DNA from: Morinoia aosen
Taxonomy: Eukaryota; Arthropoda; Malacostraca; Amphipoda; Talitridae
DNA: 64,000 nucleotides
Assembly (NCBI GenBank): GCA_030386875.1
Contig: CM059557.1
Coordinates: 54,390,514-54,454,513 of the forward strand
Direction: 5' to 3'
In this document: in pieces, positions 20,226 to 33,100 of the stretch
How positions within the stretch are numbered: position 1 is the stretch's first letter
How the letters are laid out: every line of letters starts with the position of its first letter
Notes under the pieces: model-generated
What the model was told of the DNA's origin: nothing
The model's input: the letters and a program-made list of their open reading frames with translations, nothing else
Database searches by the model: none
Position numbers and translations under genes: made by a program

Positions 20226-22282
20226 AATACTTTCAGAATTTCAGCGGAAAATTTTACGAATTCTTTTCAGAAGGAAATCTGAAAACGAATTCGTTCAAAC
20301 CAATGCAGAAAAGCCCGTCGACACCTGCTCATCATTCCTGTAGTAAACTAACGGACCGATATCTACAGTATTTTGTTTGAGAAAAAGTAATTGCAATAAA
20401 CAATTTTTATTTTTCAACAAGAGTTCTAGTTTCAAATATCTTCCGTTGAATCAGTTTGTTGATAGCTGTGCTGTCTAGCAGGGAAAGTGAAGGACGTTTG
20501 CACAATACCCAGCTCAATCGTCTTGAAAGTTCACAAAAGCCATGGTTTTTCCTTCCAGCTGCTGCCTACTCGTCTGCTACAAAAGTTCCCAGTACACGTC
20601 TGCCTACTTTCCAGAGATAGAAGCGCTTGCTCCGAAACTGTCATTAATATCAAGCGCTTCGGGACATCTATCCCAAGTCTAGGTCACATAGACGGTTGTC
20701 AGTCTGAGGTGACGTCTGTCAGCAAACTCCAAGGACGAAAAACATTGTCCCCTGCGTATAAGTCGATCTAATTAACTTTCTCCAAAAGCTTCAAATCGTA
20801 CACTAAAACCTTAAATGACACTCATTGAAGGAATTTTGATTGTAAAACAGAGTTTAGAGCGGCTGATTTCGTCAACTTACGAATGAAAGTGATTTCAAAA
20901 ACAGCGTTTTCATCTGGACTCGCATACCTTTAATTCTCTTCCACATCTCAGTTGCAGTCGCACGGAGCCCAAATTGGAGATTGCATGCCACATTAGCGCT
21001 CCCAAAATCATCCATCGTACAGAAGTGGCCAGGTCCGATTATTCATGACTCGCTCATTCATTCGTCTAAGTGAGAAATGGTCAGTCCCTCCACCCTCGGT
21101 TTCGGCAGGGTGCCTCGTGATGCGTGTTCTTAGTCAAGCATTTTGAAACCATCCACTTCTACAATGACTGATTGTGAATGTCGATATTCCTGGTAGTTTT
21201 GAAATTTTGAACTCGCATACACGTGGTTGTTCATTTTTGAAGTTGGAAAATTGAAAGGATATGAAAAAAATTTAATTACTAAATCCAATCATGTATGACT
21301 CCTAAAGTTAGATCTCAGTGATACTGATAGTACTTGAGTCTGATGACGATATTCAGAAAGTGCTTATAGTTGAGGATTGTTAAAAGGAGCTAAGACTTTC
21401 CCCGTACTACATTGTGTTTAGCCAATGAACGAAGTTGCCTTAGTAATTCGATGTAAGGCACAAACTTATGTTTTTCACTAATCAACTACTTACACTTTTC
21501 ACGAGAGTACTAGCTCTCCCAAGTTCAATGCTCAAGACAAAATGAGAATTTAAAAAAATATTTTAATACTAAGTAATTATTGAGGTTGTTTTTGCACAAA
21601 CCATCTCATAAAAACTCTATAGTAGAAAGATACAAGTGGTAATTTTTTTATTTTTCTGTTTCATAACTTACGCAAACCTGCGCCTGAAGGTGAAAGTAAT
21701 TCCAGAGATATATTAGCTTCGTGTTAGTTCTATAGACAAACACATTCACTATCGCACCACAAGCTAATGGCCCGCCACATTGTGTGATGTCAACAAGAAA
21801 TGATAATATTCTAATTTATTTTCTAGACAATCTTAGCGAAAGTTTATCAAAAGCTATAACTCGTGCACATTTTTTCATAAATACAGTCTCTTGATATTTT
21901 TCTTGAAAGAGACAGATCTTGATCTAGAATAGAGTTGAATAACGCTGAGCACAGCACAACAATTTATTTTTACTCAATTATTTCAGCTTTTTCCATTGAC
22001 GCCACAGTTCATGCCGTACGAGCACCCTCACGTTCAAACGTTCCATCATTTTAAAAACTTTAGTTTCTCTGTAAATTTTTTCGTTTTTTCGCGAGGAGAG
22101 CAGAAGAGAACCGGAAGGAAGATTTTAATCACGGCCCTGGTTTTGTAGAGCAGACCTTTTCCAAATTGAGTGAAGGGAGCTGGACGGAAGACAGATGAGG
22201 GAAGCGGCGGCCTTAAACGAATCAGGCGGCGAGGGTCGCACGCACAGCCGTCTGTCGCACGGCCTCCTGCCTCTGCTACAGT
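20226..22282. other. no gene recognised
   Basis: AT-rich DNA. A 94-codon frame at 20487-20771 has no known domain. From about 22170 the sequence becomes GC-rich up to the first MITE copy. Confidence 0.5.
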
Positions 22283-22554
22283 CACGGTACAGGAAACAAG
22301 GTACTGTCATTTCTGTGAGGGAAAATACACCTCTTATTGTTCGACTAGCCAATAGAACGGCTTCATTTCAAACAAACTTTATGACATCACCATTGCGACA
22401 TGTCGTTTGGCCAATAGTGGTGCTAGATTTGGGGCGAACAGTGTTGCCCGATGCAATATGAGCGTTGCTATTGGTTCGCTGTCATGACTCACCATTGCGG
22501 CACAGTCGACGAAAAAAAGACTGGTTTGACCTTACCTTATTTCTTCTACCGTGG
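22283..22554 (+). mobile_element. MITE-like repeat, copy 1 (~270 bp)
   Basis: The ends are inverted: CACGGTACAGGAAACAAGGTA at the left; the reverse complement of the right end reads CCACGGTAGAAGAAATAAGG. The interior aligns over its whole length with 24469-24745 in the same orientation, including GAAAATACACCTCT, CTAGCCAATAG, GGCCAATAGTGG and an A-rich block before GACTGG. There is no coding capacity. The superfamily is not identified and no clear target-site duplication was seen. Confidence 0.8.
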
Positions 22555-22799
22555 CCGCTGTCTTGTCTTTGTGCGTCAAGGGCAGCAACGGGTGTGATGT
22601 GTTCTAGGTTTCGGGGACTCCAACAGGGTTTGGAATTTTAATTGGCGAGGCTTTCAGCCAAGACTCCATTTAAAATGAGACATTGAAGATAGCAACTCAA
22701 CCAAACTTATAAAATGTTGTATGTTTTGAGAATTGAGAGGTAGCTAAGTTTAAAAAATACTTGGTGGGTATAAAGGCTGTTGTACGATAAAAACTTTGT

Positions 22800-24400
22800 T
22801 TGATTATTCCTCTAAGGAATAAAAGTGGTCTTTTAATTTCTACTAGTGTACACGAATCGATATTTTCTTTTGACAAATCTTCCAGATGGGGATGACAAAC
22901 CCTCCATCCTAATATCATCAGGGATTAAAATATTTTTGTTTTTGTGCACTGGTGAAACGCGTATCACAGATCCAGTCATTAAGCATCCTTTAAGAGCGTT
23001 TTTAGAGAGACAGGCCAACCAACCAACCAAGACGAACCAACAAATTTAAAGTGTTCAATGAGATTCCCATCGTAATAATATATGAGAAATTACGCATAAA
23101 ATATATAACTTTGTTGAAAAATTTACGGAGACACCTCGCGTTTTATTATTTCGAATTGATTGATTCCACACTTCAACCACGGCTTATTCGAATATTTCAT
23201 TTCCCACAGTGTGAAATTGCCCAGAAAAGCCAGTTGCGGAAGAACTGAGGAGACCTACCTAACTGTGCAGTTTTTTCTTTCGGGTTGAATACAAGAATAA
23301 AATCACGTGTCCTAATTGCGTAGATATTTTTGGTATTGGCCTTAGAAGAATAAATGTAAGGAAAATTCGAAAGGCAAAACCCCTGTGTCATGAACACACG
23401 CATCGCACACTTCCAGTCGTTCAAGTAATCAGACCTTGATGCTATTCAACCAATCCAATCACACGATTTAAGTTGTTTATCTAATATTATTGAAATTTTC
23501 TCATTTTTTACGTGGCCCGTACACTGGCTCAAAATAATTAGGCTAAATAATTACATTTTATTATCTACATGAAAAACTGCTGAGCACTTAGAAGTTAGGC
23601 CTAGTGTTATTTAATACCTGATCATTGATGGCCATATCAGCTCGAAAAGATGGAACCTCCACAACTAGAGTGAAATATTTCTCATTCAATACAGTAGGAT
23701 CGTAACCATTCGAAATTCAACCTGAAGGAAAAATTTAGGCGGAAGTCGAACAGGCTTCAGGTCGGAAGCGAGCTGTGCCATTCCTGCAAAATACACAGTC
23801 TTGAACTTACGAAATGAAGAATAGAGACTGGCACTGATAAAGGTCAGGAATTTATTTTCGTCGTATCACAAATGCTCTCACTGGGGAGTTTGTCCTACAT
23901 CAGAGAGATATTGGTAAGACGTGAATAAAATAGGTCTCCTTTTTCACGTCATGTTTTTTGAAAGGATTTCTAAACAAAGATGATAATTTACTTGGATGGG
24001 GATTCTCCCATATATAATAAAGCTCCCCGTGTGTCTCCTTAAATTTGTAAGTAAATGAGTAATTCTTTTATTGTACACAATTTCTCTTACGTATGTTATA
24101 ACATTCAACGGTATTCTCATTGAACACATTAAATTTGTGGAGAATTTTATGCACTTAGTACAATAAATAATAATGATCAGTTACTGCTTGGTTGGTAGGT
24201 CCGTCTCTTTGTCACGTTCTTAAATCTGTGATACGAATTTCTTCAGAGAGCAAGTACAAGAATCTTTTAATCGAGATTTCTATTAGAATGGATATATTTG
24301 TTTGTCACCCACATGTTGAGACTTATTTCAACTTAGGGCGCGCCAGCAGTAAGGGCACACCAGTACAAGGAAATTATCGAACCCCATTTTTAGACTGGTC
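22800..24400. repeat. imperfect inverted repeat, arms ~22800-23190 and ~24020-24400
   Basis: The reverse complement of the left arm aligns with the right arm over several blocks in order: GTGTCTCC(G/T)TAAATTT, CGATGGGAATCTCATTGAACAC versus CGGTATTCTCATTGAACAC, TTAAATTTGT, CTTGGTTGGT, CTGTGATACG, then a block with ATTAGAATGGA or ATTAGGATGGA. The arms are diverged with small indels and enclose about 830 bp. Short frames in the arms (for example 22846-23049 and 24192-24452) are not recognised. Confidence 0.72.
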
Positions 24401-24468
24401 GTGTATACTATCTAGTAATATTATATTGACGCATTTGACCTCGAAACTGTAATGCAGGTGAGTGTACG

Positions 24469-24745
24469 CCACGGTTGAGGCAACAAGGTAGGGCAATTTC
24501 TGTGGGAGAAAATACACCTCTATGAAGTTCGGCTAGCCAATAGAAACGCTTTATTTTAAACAAAATTTATGACGTCACCAAAACGCCTTGTCGTTAGGCC
24601 AATAGTGGAGCCAGATTTGGGGTAGCAGTGCTACCAGATGCAACATGAGCGCTGCTATTGGTTCGTTGCCGTGACGTCAGCAAAACCACACCGTCAACGA
24701 AAAAAAGACTGGTTGAACCTACCTTGTTTGTTTATGGAACCACGG
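24469..24745 (+). mobile_element. MITE-like repeat, copy 2 (~275 bp)
   Basis: It starts CCACGGTTGAGGCAACAAGG; the reverse complement of its right end is CCGTGGTTCCATAAACAAAC followed by AAGGTAGG. The interior is homologous to copy 1, with substitutions and small gaps, in the same orientation. Together the two copies define a dispersed repeat family in this genome. Confidence 0.8.
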
Positions 24746-25680
24746 TAGAGCAGCCATACGCACCGAAGCCTTAAGTATCCTATAGGCCAGCAAACACGGC
24801 CCGTCAAAATAGCAGCATTTGATTCGTCGCTTGGATATATTAATTTGGTTGTGGTTGTGCAAAATGCATTACATTCTGTCTACTTTAGCGGCTAAAAGTA
24901 TGTGATGAGTGTATCTGTGATACTGGCTTCGCTGCTTTGCAAATTTTCTCTAAATTCATTCTAGGGTGAAACAAAAACTCGACCATCTAGAATTTATTGA
25001 GTTACTTCTCAAGAGGATTTGATTTTGTCACAAAAGTGTTCCTTGCAAAATTATTAACAAATCAAAATTATTTAGAGGTCACTCCCGGACATGGAAAATT
25101 ATGCAAACCATAATTATTTTCATTCCAGGCTAGACCATGCTGTATAGCGGAGTGATTGTTATAATTACTTTATTATCTAACCTAGAACTTCAGGCGATAT
25201 CATGACACTCTGAGAAAAATCAGCTGAGCTTTGTAACAGCCACAGATGTACGCCACGTCACATGATATTGAATTGCAGCTGAACTTAGGGTGTGTAGCAG
25301 TAACCAAAGAAAGCATGGTGTGTTGTGCTTTGTCTAAATATCTTTCAATTATACTGGCATCTTGTGTGATGAACATGACGACGCACAACATATACCTGGT
25401 TGACTGGCCAGCAAATATGTAGATACATTAAATTAAGGTAAGTGGCCTTCAAATAAAGAAGTAATTGCGTTTTTCAGGAATTACAGACGTAACAAGAAGG
25501 TTATAACTGTGAGAGACACATAAAGTGACACTGTTAACGATGTGCAAGACGTATGGAAAGCGCTTCGATGTCAACAACCCAGAAATTTGATATTTTCAAA
25601 AAAATTAAATAAACTGCATGGTGAATGGTAAATGTTGAAAAAAAGCAAACGAAAAAAATTGTGTTTTCATTAGAAAAAGA
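24746..25680. other. no gene recognised
   Basis: AT-rich DNA with no frame longer than 63 codons. Confidence 0.55.
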
Positions 25681-25682
25681 AA

Positions 25683-27600
25683 ATGTCTGAACTTTTTGAC
25701 ATTGCACATTTTAATGGAAAGAAAATTAAACTTTTGAAGAAGATAGAGTTTCTCCGTCTACAGAGGAAAGGTTGAAAGGAAAAACTGGCGGGAGTAGATA
25801 AAGAAAATTCAAAGCTTCTAAAAGAGGCAAGCACCAAGCTTCAAACAAGCATCAAACTTAAAAAAATGCGAACTCGTCAATCAAGTTCATTAGATAAAAC
25901 AGTAGTCCTAGGAAGTGGCAGTAGTAACAGCTGTACCAATTTGCTGAGTTATGCAACAACTGGCATGGAAAAGGTGCATCTGGTACAACCCCTAACATCA
26001 AAACAAGAATCACCAAGAAAGAAGAAGTTAGTCCTGAATGACAACCAAGTCTCTTTAATAGACGGGCGAAAATCAGCGATCGATTTAATGCTCTAATCCT
26101 TATAACAACGAGAACGAACGTAGGAAAAAGGTATAATAAGCTACTCATCGACTCCAAGAGAAAGACAGAAAAAAATAAAATCATAAGTGAAAGTACCTTT
26201 AAAAATTTTGAAACTTACAAATCATTGAACGTTTACTGGCATGGCAAATTTCTGGAAGATGTTACTGGAAACGAAGCAGTTGACCGTTTGCCAGCTTTAA
26301 TATCTGGAAATAAAGAAAACCAACTTCGTCCAGTGCCAAAAATAGACAATGGAACAGGCAAAGAAACTGCAGATGCCGTGTATTTGGCTGTATCTAAATT
26401 GAAATTTAACCGATCAGGTAAAATTTTAAGACTGCGATTGGGTACAAATGCATCAAAAATCAGTCGCAAAAATGGAGCCTGGATCCAAAATGAGCAGAAG
26501 ATGGAGAGAGATTTGTTAAAGTTTCCATGTAGACACCATATTTTTTAAATCCTCTTAGAGAAAGTGGTGTCTCCTATTTTACATCCATCTTTAGGTCCAG
26601 ACATAAAGTTGTTCAAAAGATTCAACCCAAACTGGAATAAGCTTGAGATAACTACATTCAATCAAATGTAAAATTTCTCAGTAGAGGATAGCAAGGAAAT
26701 AATTACTTTTGCATCAAGACCAATAAATTAACAGCAGCCTTGTGATAATTATGTAGAGTTATTTTAACTAACAATGCGTTTGCTTGCAGTTACTTCATTA
26801 ATTGGAATAAAAATAAAGAAGCGTGGCGCGTATCGTAGAGCTAGTTGGATGGCAAACTTTTGTATTCAAGAACTATCTTCACATTAAAAAAAAATTTAAA
26901 ATAACAGCAAAAGAAGAGTCTGACTAATATTTGCCGTTTCTGCTGTAGTATACATCAAATATTGGTTCTCAGCTCCCAGTGCTGCCAATGCTCCTCGTAA
27001 TGATCGTCATCTGTTCAAGAAACTTCATAATTACAAAGTTAAGAATGAACACCTATCAAAAGTAGTTTTACAGCAATTCAAGAATCACTTATGGTTTATC
27101 TCAGATGAATTGATTGCTCTGGCTTTCTTCGATGATAAAATCAGTCATGATGCTAATCATAAAATGAAAGAAGCTCTCACAATTTCATCAGATCAAGACC
27201 CCCCCAAGAGGACAAAAATACGTAAATATTGTAGCATAGACCAGATGCTGCTTGAAAATTATTTTACTGCTTTCTTCTAAATTCTGGGATTATCTTTGTC
27301 ATTTTTGAACACCCCAACGGAATATTGGCCTTTGTAAAAGAGTTTCGGGATTGCGAAGAATATATATGGTCTATAGCAGGAAACTACATCAATGTATTGC
27401 TGGAAGAGGCGTCAAATTGATAGAAAATTACAACAAAATGATTATTAATGATGAACAGCAGAACCATTTTTTTTTGCACGCCGTGTCAAATTATCGAAAG
27501 AAACATCCAGACAAAACGAAGAAAACTCTCATATCTCTGACTAAACAGTGGAATTCTATCTCAATGTGTATCAAATCGAGTCTGTATTTTGAGTTAACTT
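25683..27600 (+). pseudogene. decayed repeat-family ORF (uncharacterised arthropod protein family)
   Basis: An ATG at 25683 begins MSELFDIAHFNGKK, the usual N-terminus of a large, multi-copy, uncharacterised ORF family I recall from insects and other invertebrates. The reading frame then breaks. From about 26093 to 27280 a single frame carries collinear family blocks despite several in-frame stops: LNVYWHGKFLEDVTGNEAVD, VDRLPALIS, SRKNGAWIQNEQKMERDLLK, CRHHIF, LGPDIKLFKRF, KRGAYRRASWMA, YIKYWFSAP, APRND, NHLWFISDELIALAFFDD. The C-terminal piece (RGVKLIENYN, then NDEQQNHFFLHAVSNYRKKH) is in another frame at 27351-27600. Absence of introns, the stops and a frameshift mark a dead, probably element-borne copy. 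The biochemical function is unknown to me. Confidence 0.75.
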
Positions 27601-27729
27601 AAACCATTGGCATGATTGGCCTACTACAGAACAACTACTTAAAAAAAGTATCAAATCGAGTCTGTTTTATGAGTAATAACTAAAAACATTGGTATGATTG
27701 GCCTGGTGGGGAGCAACCACTTAAAAAAG
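27568..27729. repeat. 80-bp tandem duplication
   Basis: GTATCAAATCGAGTCTGT begins at 27568 and again at 27648. Both copies continue through CATTGG(C/T)ATGATTGGCCT to ACTTAAAAAA(A)GT. The first copy overlaps the end of the pseudogene, so the duplication followed or accompanied its decay. Confidence 0.85.
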
Positions 27730-28169
27730 TGACGAGACTATTACTGTGCCTCCCGAGTGTCTTGGAAATCAGAAAATTTTTAAATGGAGGACGTGACCTC
27801 TGAATATTAAAATTCGGACCTGAAAATTGCCTAGGTTCCTTTTTTTAGTTAATATGAGGATTCGAGATGGTATCTAAATAATTTCCCACAAAAAATTTTA
27901 ATTCACGATTTAACAATATCCTAAATTATTCAGCCTTCAGACGTAGACGCGCAACAGAATTATTTACCTCATGGTTAATTATTCCTGTGACCTAAAAATT
28001 ACATCAATACCTGTGTGGAAGTTCAACGAATACCCTCATAACGTATTTTCAGCTCGTACATTCAGCTATGCTGGTCGAAAATTTCGATGGTTATTGTCAA
28101 AGAATTTTGTATATTTTGCTACATAAGTCAAACAAAGAGGAATGAAGGAATCACAGTCGTAGCACAAAA

Positions 28170-28470
28170 CAAAACAATCACAAAAAGTTTCAGTAAATAA
28201 GTTAACAAAATACGACTAAAAACTCCTTGGATCGAGATTGACGGCTTAGCCCAAACAGATGACGAAAGTAAAGCCATAATCCAAAATACATACCCTTCCT
28301 CAGTGTTCACTTGAGAAGATATAATTACGGTTCAGCAAAATCGAGCATCAGCTGCATGTAACAAACGATATAATCTCGTGGAAGACGCAAAACTCCATCT
28401 TCTTGAACCCACAAAAATCTACCGGACCTGACGGCCTAGCTCCTCGAAGACGTAAAGATAAGCTCCACTG
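28170..28470 (+). pseudogene. fragment of a second LINE ORF2 (CR1/Jockey-like)
   Basis: Frames on plus give RLKTPWIEIDGLAQTDDESK, then NTYPSSVFT and a stop, then, after a frame change, NPQKSTGPDGLAP. The spacer with TDDESKA, the (S)SVFT segment and the (K)S(T)GPDG motif at the start of reverse transcriptase come in this order in CR1- and Jockey-type elements. Only about 100 codons can be recognised, with stops and a frameshift. This is a different family from the 7-kb element. Confidence 0.5.
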
Positions 28471-29994
28471 TTTGGTCCAGCTGTGAAACGAAGTGATCTG
28501 AGACGGGCAGTCTGCTAGTAGCAACCTCAGCATCGTTGTGGGCAAGAAAAAAATAAAGCATTATCAGCATGCTCCCCAGATTGCACCCCTATTTCGAAGA
28601 GAAGGAAGATCGTGCACAATCACCTAAAAAAGACAAGAAGAAAAAACGCTTTTCTCGAGCATTCCAGGGTTGGAATTCTTCAAAGAAAATGCTTTCCCTC
28701 AAGAATACTCTGAAACACCTGTTGCAGAAAGAAGAGCGCAGTATTTTCATCTTACATCCGTACACTCCACACTGGCTAAGTTCAAGCATAAATCCAATCT
28801 GCCAAACTGAATCAGGAGCGCAGATAATATCATTAAATGGTCAAATTATCACGGCTTTTCTTCCAAATACAGAACGAATATCAGCCTGAAGACATAGATC
28901 CTCAACAACATCTGAAGACACTGCCGTAAACCTCCCCGTGCTGCTCTCAAGCTGTGGTTCTGCTCAACGAAGAAGGTTAGACGTCGAGATTTTAAGCTCT
29001 CCATCAGCTTGCCAATGCAGGGGAGCAGTAAGAAGGGTCGGAATGCAGTAACGGAGCACTATTGTAGGAGCTCAACGCCTGCTAATTTACATAATTTGCA
29101 TTTTATTATTATTATATAATTACATACTTTCGTTCTGTGCGTGTGTAGGAGTGTGTTAAGTAATGAGTAACGTGTTTTTCAATAAATACTTATTGCTATC
29201 TTCCAACTATTGAAACATTTGGGAAGTTTATTATAATAGCCCCTAAGATTACATAACATAACAGTGGTACATTAAGAACTTTTTAATATTGTTGAAATAA
29301 GTTGAATTAATTTGGTCAACTCACTTGTACTGCATCAGTTAACGCAATTATGGTTCTTACAGGTAAAACATTTTCATGCGATTAAGGAGATTCTAATTTA
29401 GTAACCTATAACTCCTTTCCAAAAAAAGAACGTTTCAGTAGTTGCAGGAGACTGTACACCAGGACTTGAAATGGTAGTAATGTCAGCTGTAGTGAAAACT
29501 ATAGCCAAGGAAACTAATTCATTAGACTTCAAAATACACCAGTAACGATCCAGTAATGTCATATTTTGTAATGAAAAGTATTTAGAATAAATTATGGTGC
29601 AAATAAACACGTAATTATAGTGATCATTTTGTTTAACTAAAGTAAGTCAACAAGAAATTAAGTCACGACGCTTATGATCGTTCACGACGTTCTGAAAGAA
29701 GACGTAAGGAGATGCACCAAATTTAAATTTAATCATATAGAAAGAAGAAGCCTTGAATAATGTAAATGCAACGCTAATTATACAGCAAGGGGAGTGTTGG
29801 TTGGAGTGTATTATTCAGCAAAATATGTTCGTCTTTGAAATGAACAACGGTTCATTAATGCGAGAATTTATTGGACAAGATGCGAAGGAAATTACTTTAA
29901 AATAATCTGGCAGAGCTGGGACGGCACACCTCTCCATGAGTGCGGACTGGGGAACGTGAAAATGCGGAAAGGAACTGGTTGGTTTCATAGAACT
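28471..29994. other. no gene recognised
   Basis: 28569-28889 holds a 106-codon frame with a Lys-rich start. It may be further LINE debris, but no motif confirms this. The rest is AT-rich. Confidence 0.4.
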
Positions 29995-30101
29995 CCTCAG
30001 CAGCACAAGTACCATCATTGTCCTCAGCAGCACAAGTACCATCATTGTCCTCAGCAGCACAAGTACCAGGGCCTCGAGCCCTGGTACTTGTGCTGCTGAG
30101 G
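29995..30101. repeat. 27-bp tandem repeats feeding into a perfect 24-bp hairpin
   Basis: cctcagcagcacaagtacc starts at 29995, 30022 and 30049. The first two units end in atcattgt. The third instead continues into a perfect inverted repeat: arm 30049-30072, loop CTCGA (30073-30077), arm 30078-30101. A partial inverted copy (gtacttgtgccctggtacttgt) follows to about 30126. Confidence 0.92.
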
Positions 30102-30129
30102 AGGTACTTGTGCCCTGGTACTTGTACTC

Positions 30130-33100
30130 TAACGCACTCTGTGAAAGGCACAGTTAGAAATGACTGACGAGAGCATGTGTTTAGGAGTTTTATCTTTAAA
30201 ACTGATATACGTTTTTTCTAGACGTATTGACTAGAACCATTTTACTATTAATTTGCCCAAAATATTTAAACTGGAGGAAAATAAGTTCCTTTTTAAGATT
30301 CTTCCATTGTTTAGCACAAGACCAAACCGCGAAGAGGAATTGTTTGTCACGGACGGCAGGAAATGGTAAATAGGAACGAAACCAATTGTTTAATAAGTTC
30401 CTATACGAGAATCTTCTAGTCTTGACAGTTGTGAATCATGGCACCTAGAGATGGTGCTAATGCGGCATATGACAAAGACTTTTTCCAAATTACCAAGTAT
30501 TGAAAATTATTGCTGTTAACTCGCATCCTGCATGCAAGAGCCAAACTATCGTACTTCTCTAATTTGATTATTTAATTCTAGGTCATGACCTGCACTTGAG
30601 GTATTTTTCTACAACAAAAAACAAAGAATTTAGCATGACCAGTAACCATTCAAATTTTTTAAATTATTTTTCCTGTGATGGATAATGACGAAATGGAAAA
30701 CGTGACTTTCTAATACCATTTAAAGTATTCATGAAATGAACAGTTACGGGAACAATTCGTAAAGTATACGGTGGCTTTACATTTGGTCACGGAAATATTT
30801 GGTCGGTTTATATTTGATCTTGATCTCATCATATTCGGTTGTGATTTGAAATAAAATGAAAGGAATAACTAGGAAAGTTGATAAATGTTACCGAGAAAAT
30901 GTGATTTTCAAATTTACTGATATTTCTTGTCTAATTCAACACATTTAGAACTGTAATACAGACGCTAAGTTACGACAAAGCAATACACGGCAACTCAGTG
31001 CACCGGAAGGGAGCGCCGCGCCACGGAGTTGAAGTTTCCCGGCGATATGCGACGCAGAACTCGTGGCGACAGGTGATCATTCTCTACAATGAATAGATGA
31101 TGTACGACGAGAATTTGCAAGAATAATCAATCAGCAATGAGTTCTACAGAATTTTTTTTTTTTGCACAGAATGCAGCATAATTCTTCACTGTGCAATTAC
31201 TGCAACCTGATACTCAGAGACAGTGTAGTGAAGCTATTGAAAAAAGAGCAGGGAGAATGGCGGGATGCAACGCTGCGCGAGGGGAGAAGGGATGAGAGTT
31301 ACCGTTTGTCGTAATGAGGCCTACGTTGGGGTAACGAAATGGGTAAGCGTGGGGATGCTTCCTTAAACAAACTTGGTGGGCATAATTAGAATTTGAAATA
31401 TGAGTGATGTAAATTTAATTTTAAATTAAGGAGAACATAACACTACGAGATAAGGGTAACCTGTAGATATGCTCATAAAATCTATACGTTCACGCGATGG
31501 AATGTCGAGGGCTTATTAATGCGGGAATGGGAGTCGGTCTTTCGAGAAGGATCTAGAACGAGGGGCTGGTTTAGTAAATATGGTGGAGCTTAACTAAAGA
31601 GGGATTTTCTTGTTAGTGAAGGCTGTCGTTCACCGCTGTTTAACACTAATCGATGCCAAGTAGAACCAAAACTAAGCCAAACGGGAGCTACTTGGTTAAT
31701 AAAAACAATGAGCATTTCTGTTCATTGATGGAATTGAACGAAAGGGATGTTTTGTGACTTATTATTTAAATTTCAATTGTTTCATTGTATCCAACCGGTG
31801 AGGGTGGCGACCCCATCTTGAGTCATTTAAAACATCAGGGACTTCGTTCAAGCTTTCAGTTCAGTTTCTGTTTCTCATTAATCTGTATTAATGCGGGAAA
31901 GAGTCCTTAATTTTCAGTTTTAATTTAGTTCATTTTCTGAGAGGCGAATAAAGACACAAAAAAGAAAATTGAATGCAATCACTAATTATAATGGAATTTC
32001 AGTGTCAAAATGAATACGTATAGAAGTAAAAACATAAAGAAAAAATACTACACTTTTATGCATCTCCAGCGATATCAAACTATTATAAATTTATTGATTT
32101 GGAGCTGAATAAGTTATCAAGAAAAAGGCAAAAGTAGTAAAATTTTATTCTTACGTAGGTGAGCAAGAAGACACCGCGAGAAACCTCGCCCTTACGAACA
32201 AGAAGATAGGGTAAAAATTGGAAAGGGATATTCAGCTGAGCAACACAGAGTAACATTACAGAAGATGGTGATCACTGCCTTCCCTGCGTTCGTGACGAGG
32301 GTGAAGACTCGGCTACAATTTGAAATGCGCGATGTAGGACATCGTGCGAAAAGGGGACCGAGAAAACAGCAGTGTGAGCTAATCGAAAATCGCAAATTCT
32401 TTCGAAAGTGGTGATAATGTGAAATTAACGGTTTTATTTTACATGAGCGCACAGAAATATTTTAAGCGTAAAGTACCAATTCACTAACAGAGAAAGTGTC
32501 ATTCACGAGATCATTCTAGAAAAATGCGCGCGTTTTGTGCTCATTTGCTGTTTGTGGACAATTCAGAATTCATCGTGTATTTTTTGCACATGGCGGCTCT
32601 TCCCTCAAAGAGTGCTTAGTGTTTAAATGATAATGTGGTCAGCGTATTTTTTTATTTCCAATTTCAATACTATGTTGCGCCTATTTTTGTGTTGATAGAT
32701 AGTTTCGTATTGATTATTTAGTGAATCTATGTTGCGAGCTCATTCATAATAATGTCGTTTTAACTCAACTGTTTAATTTAAAAGAAAATATTTGAATTTT
32801 TCAGTGAGTCGTTATCCTCCCCTTGTTGATCAAACAAATGCAGTGTGGGAAGTTCTCTTTCTCTCTTTTTCTCTCTTTCTGTGTATATTTCCTCTCTAAT
32901 TTTCCTTCTTTCTTTTTACTACCACATCGAGGGCTTAATTTCATTCATCAATACCTGACTCTCCTCGAACCAGTAAGGAGGGACTAAAGGCGCCGTGACA
33001 ACTGTTCATCTGCGGTGGTATTTCTAATCAAGGAATTTCTACTTTGTTAATGATCGATTAAAGCTTCAATGCTTTGATCTCAAGGAATCAATAGTATTTT

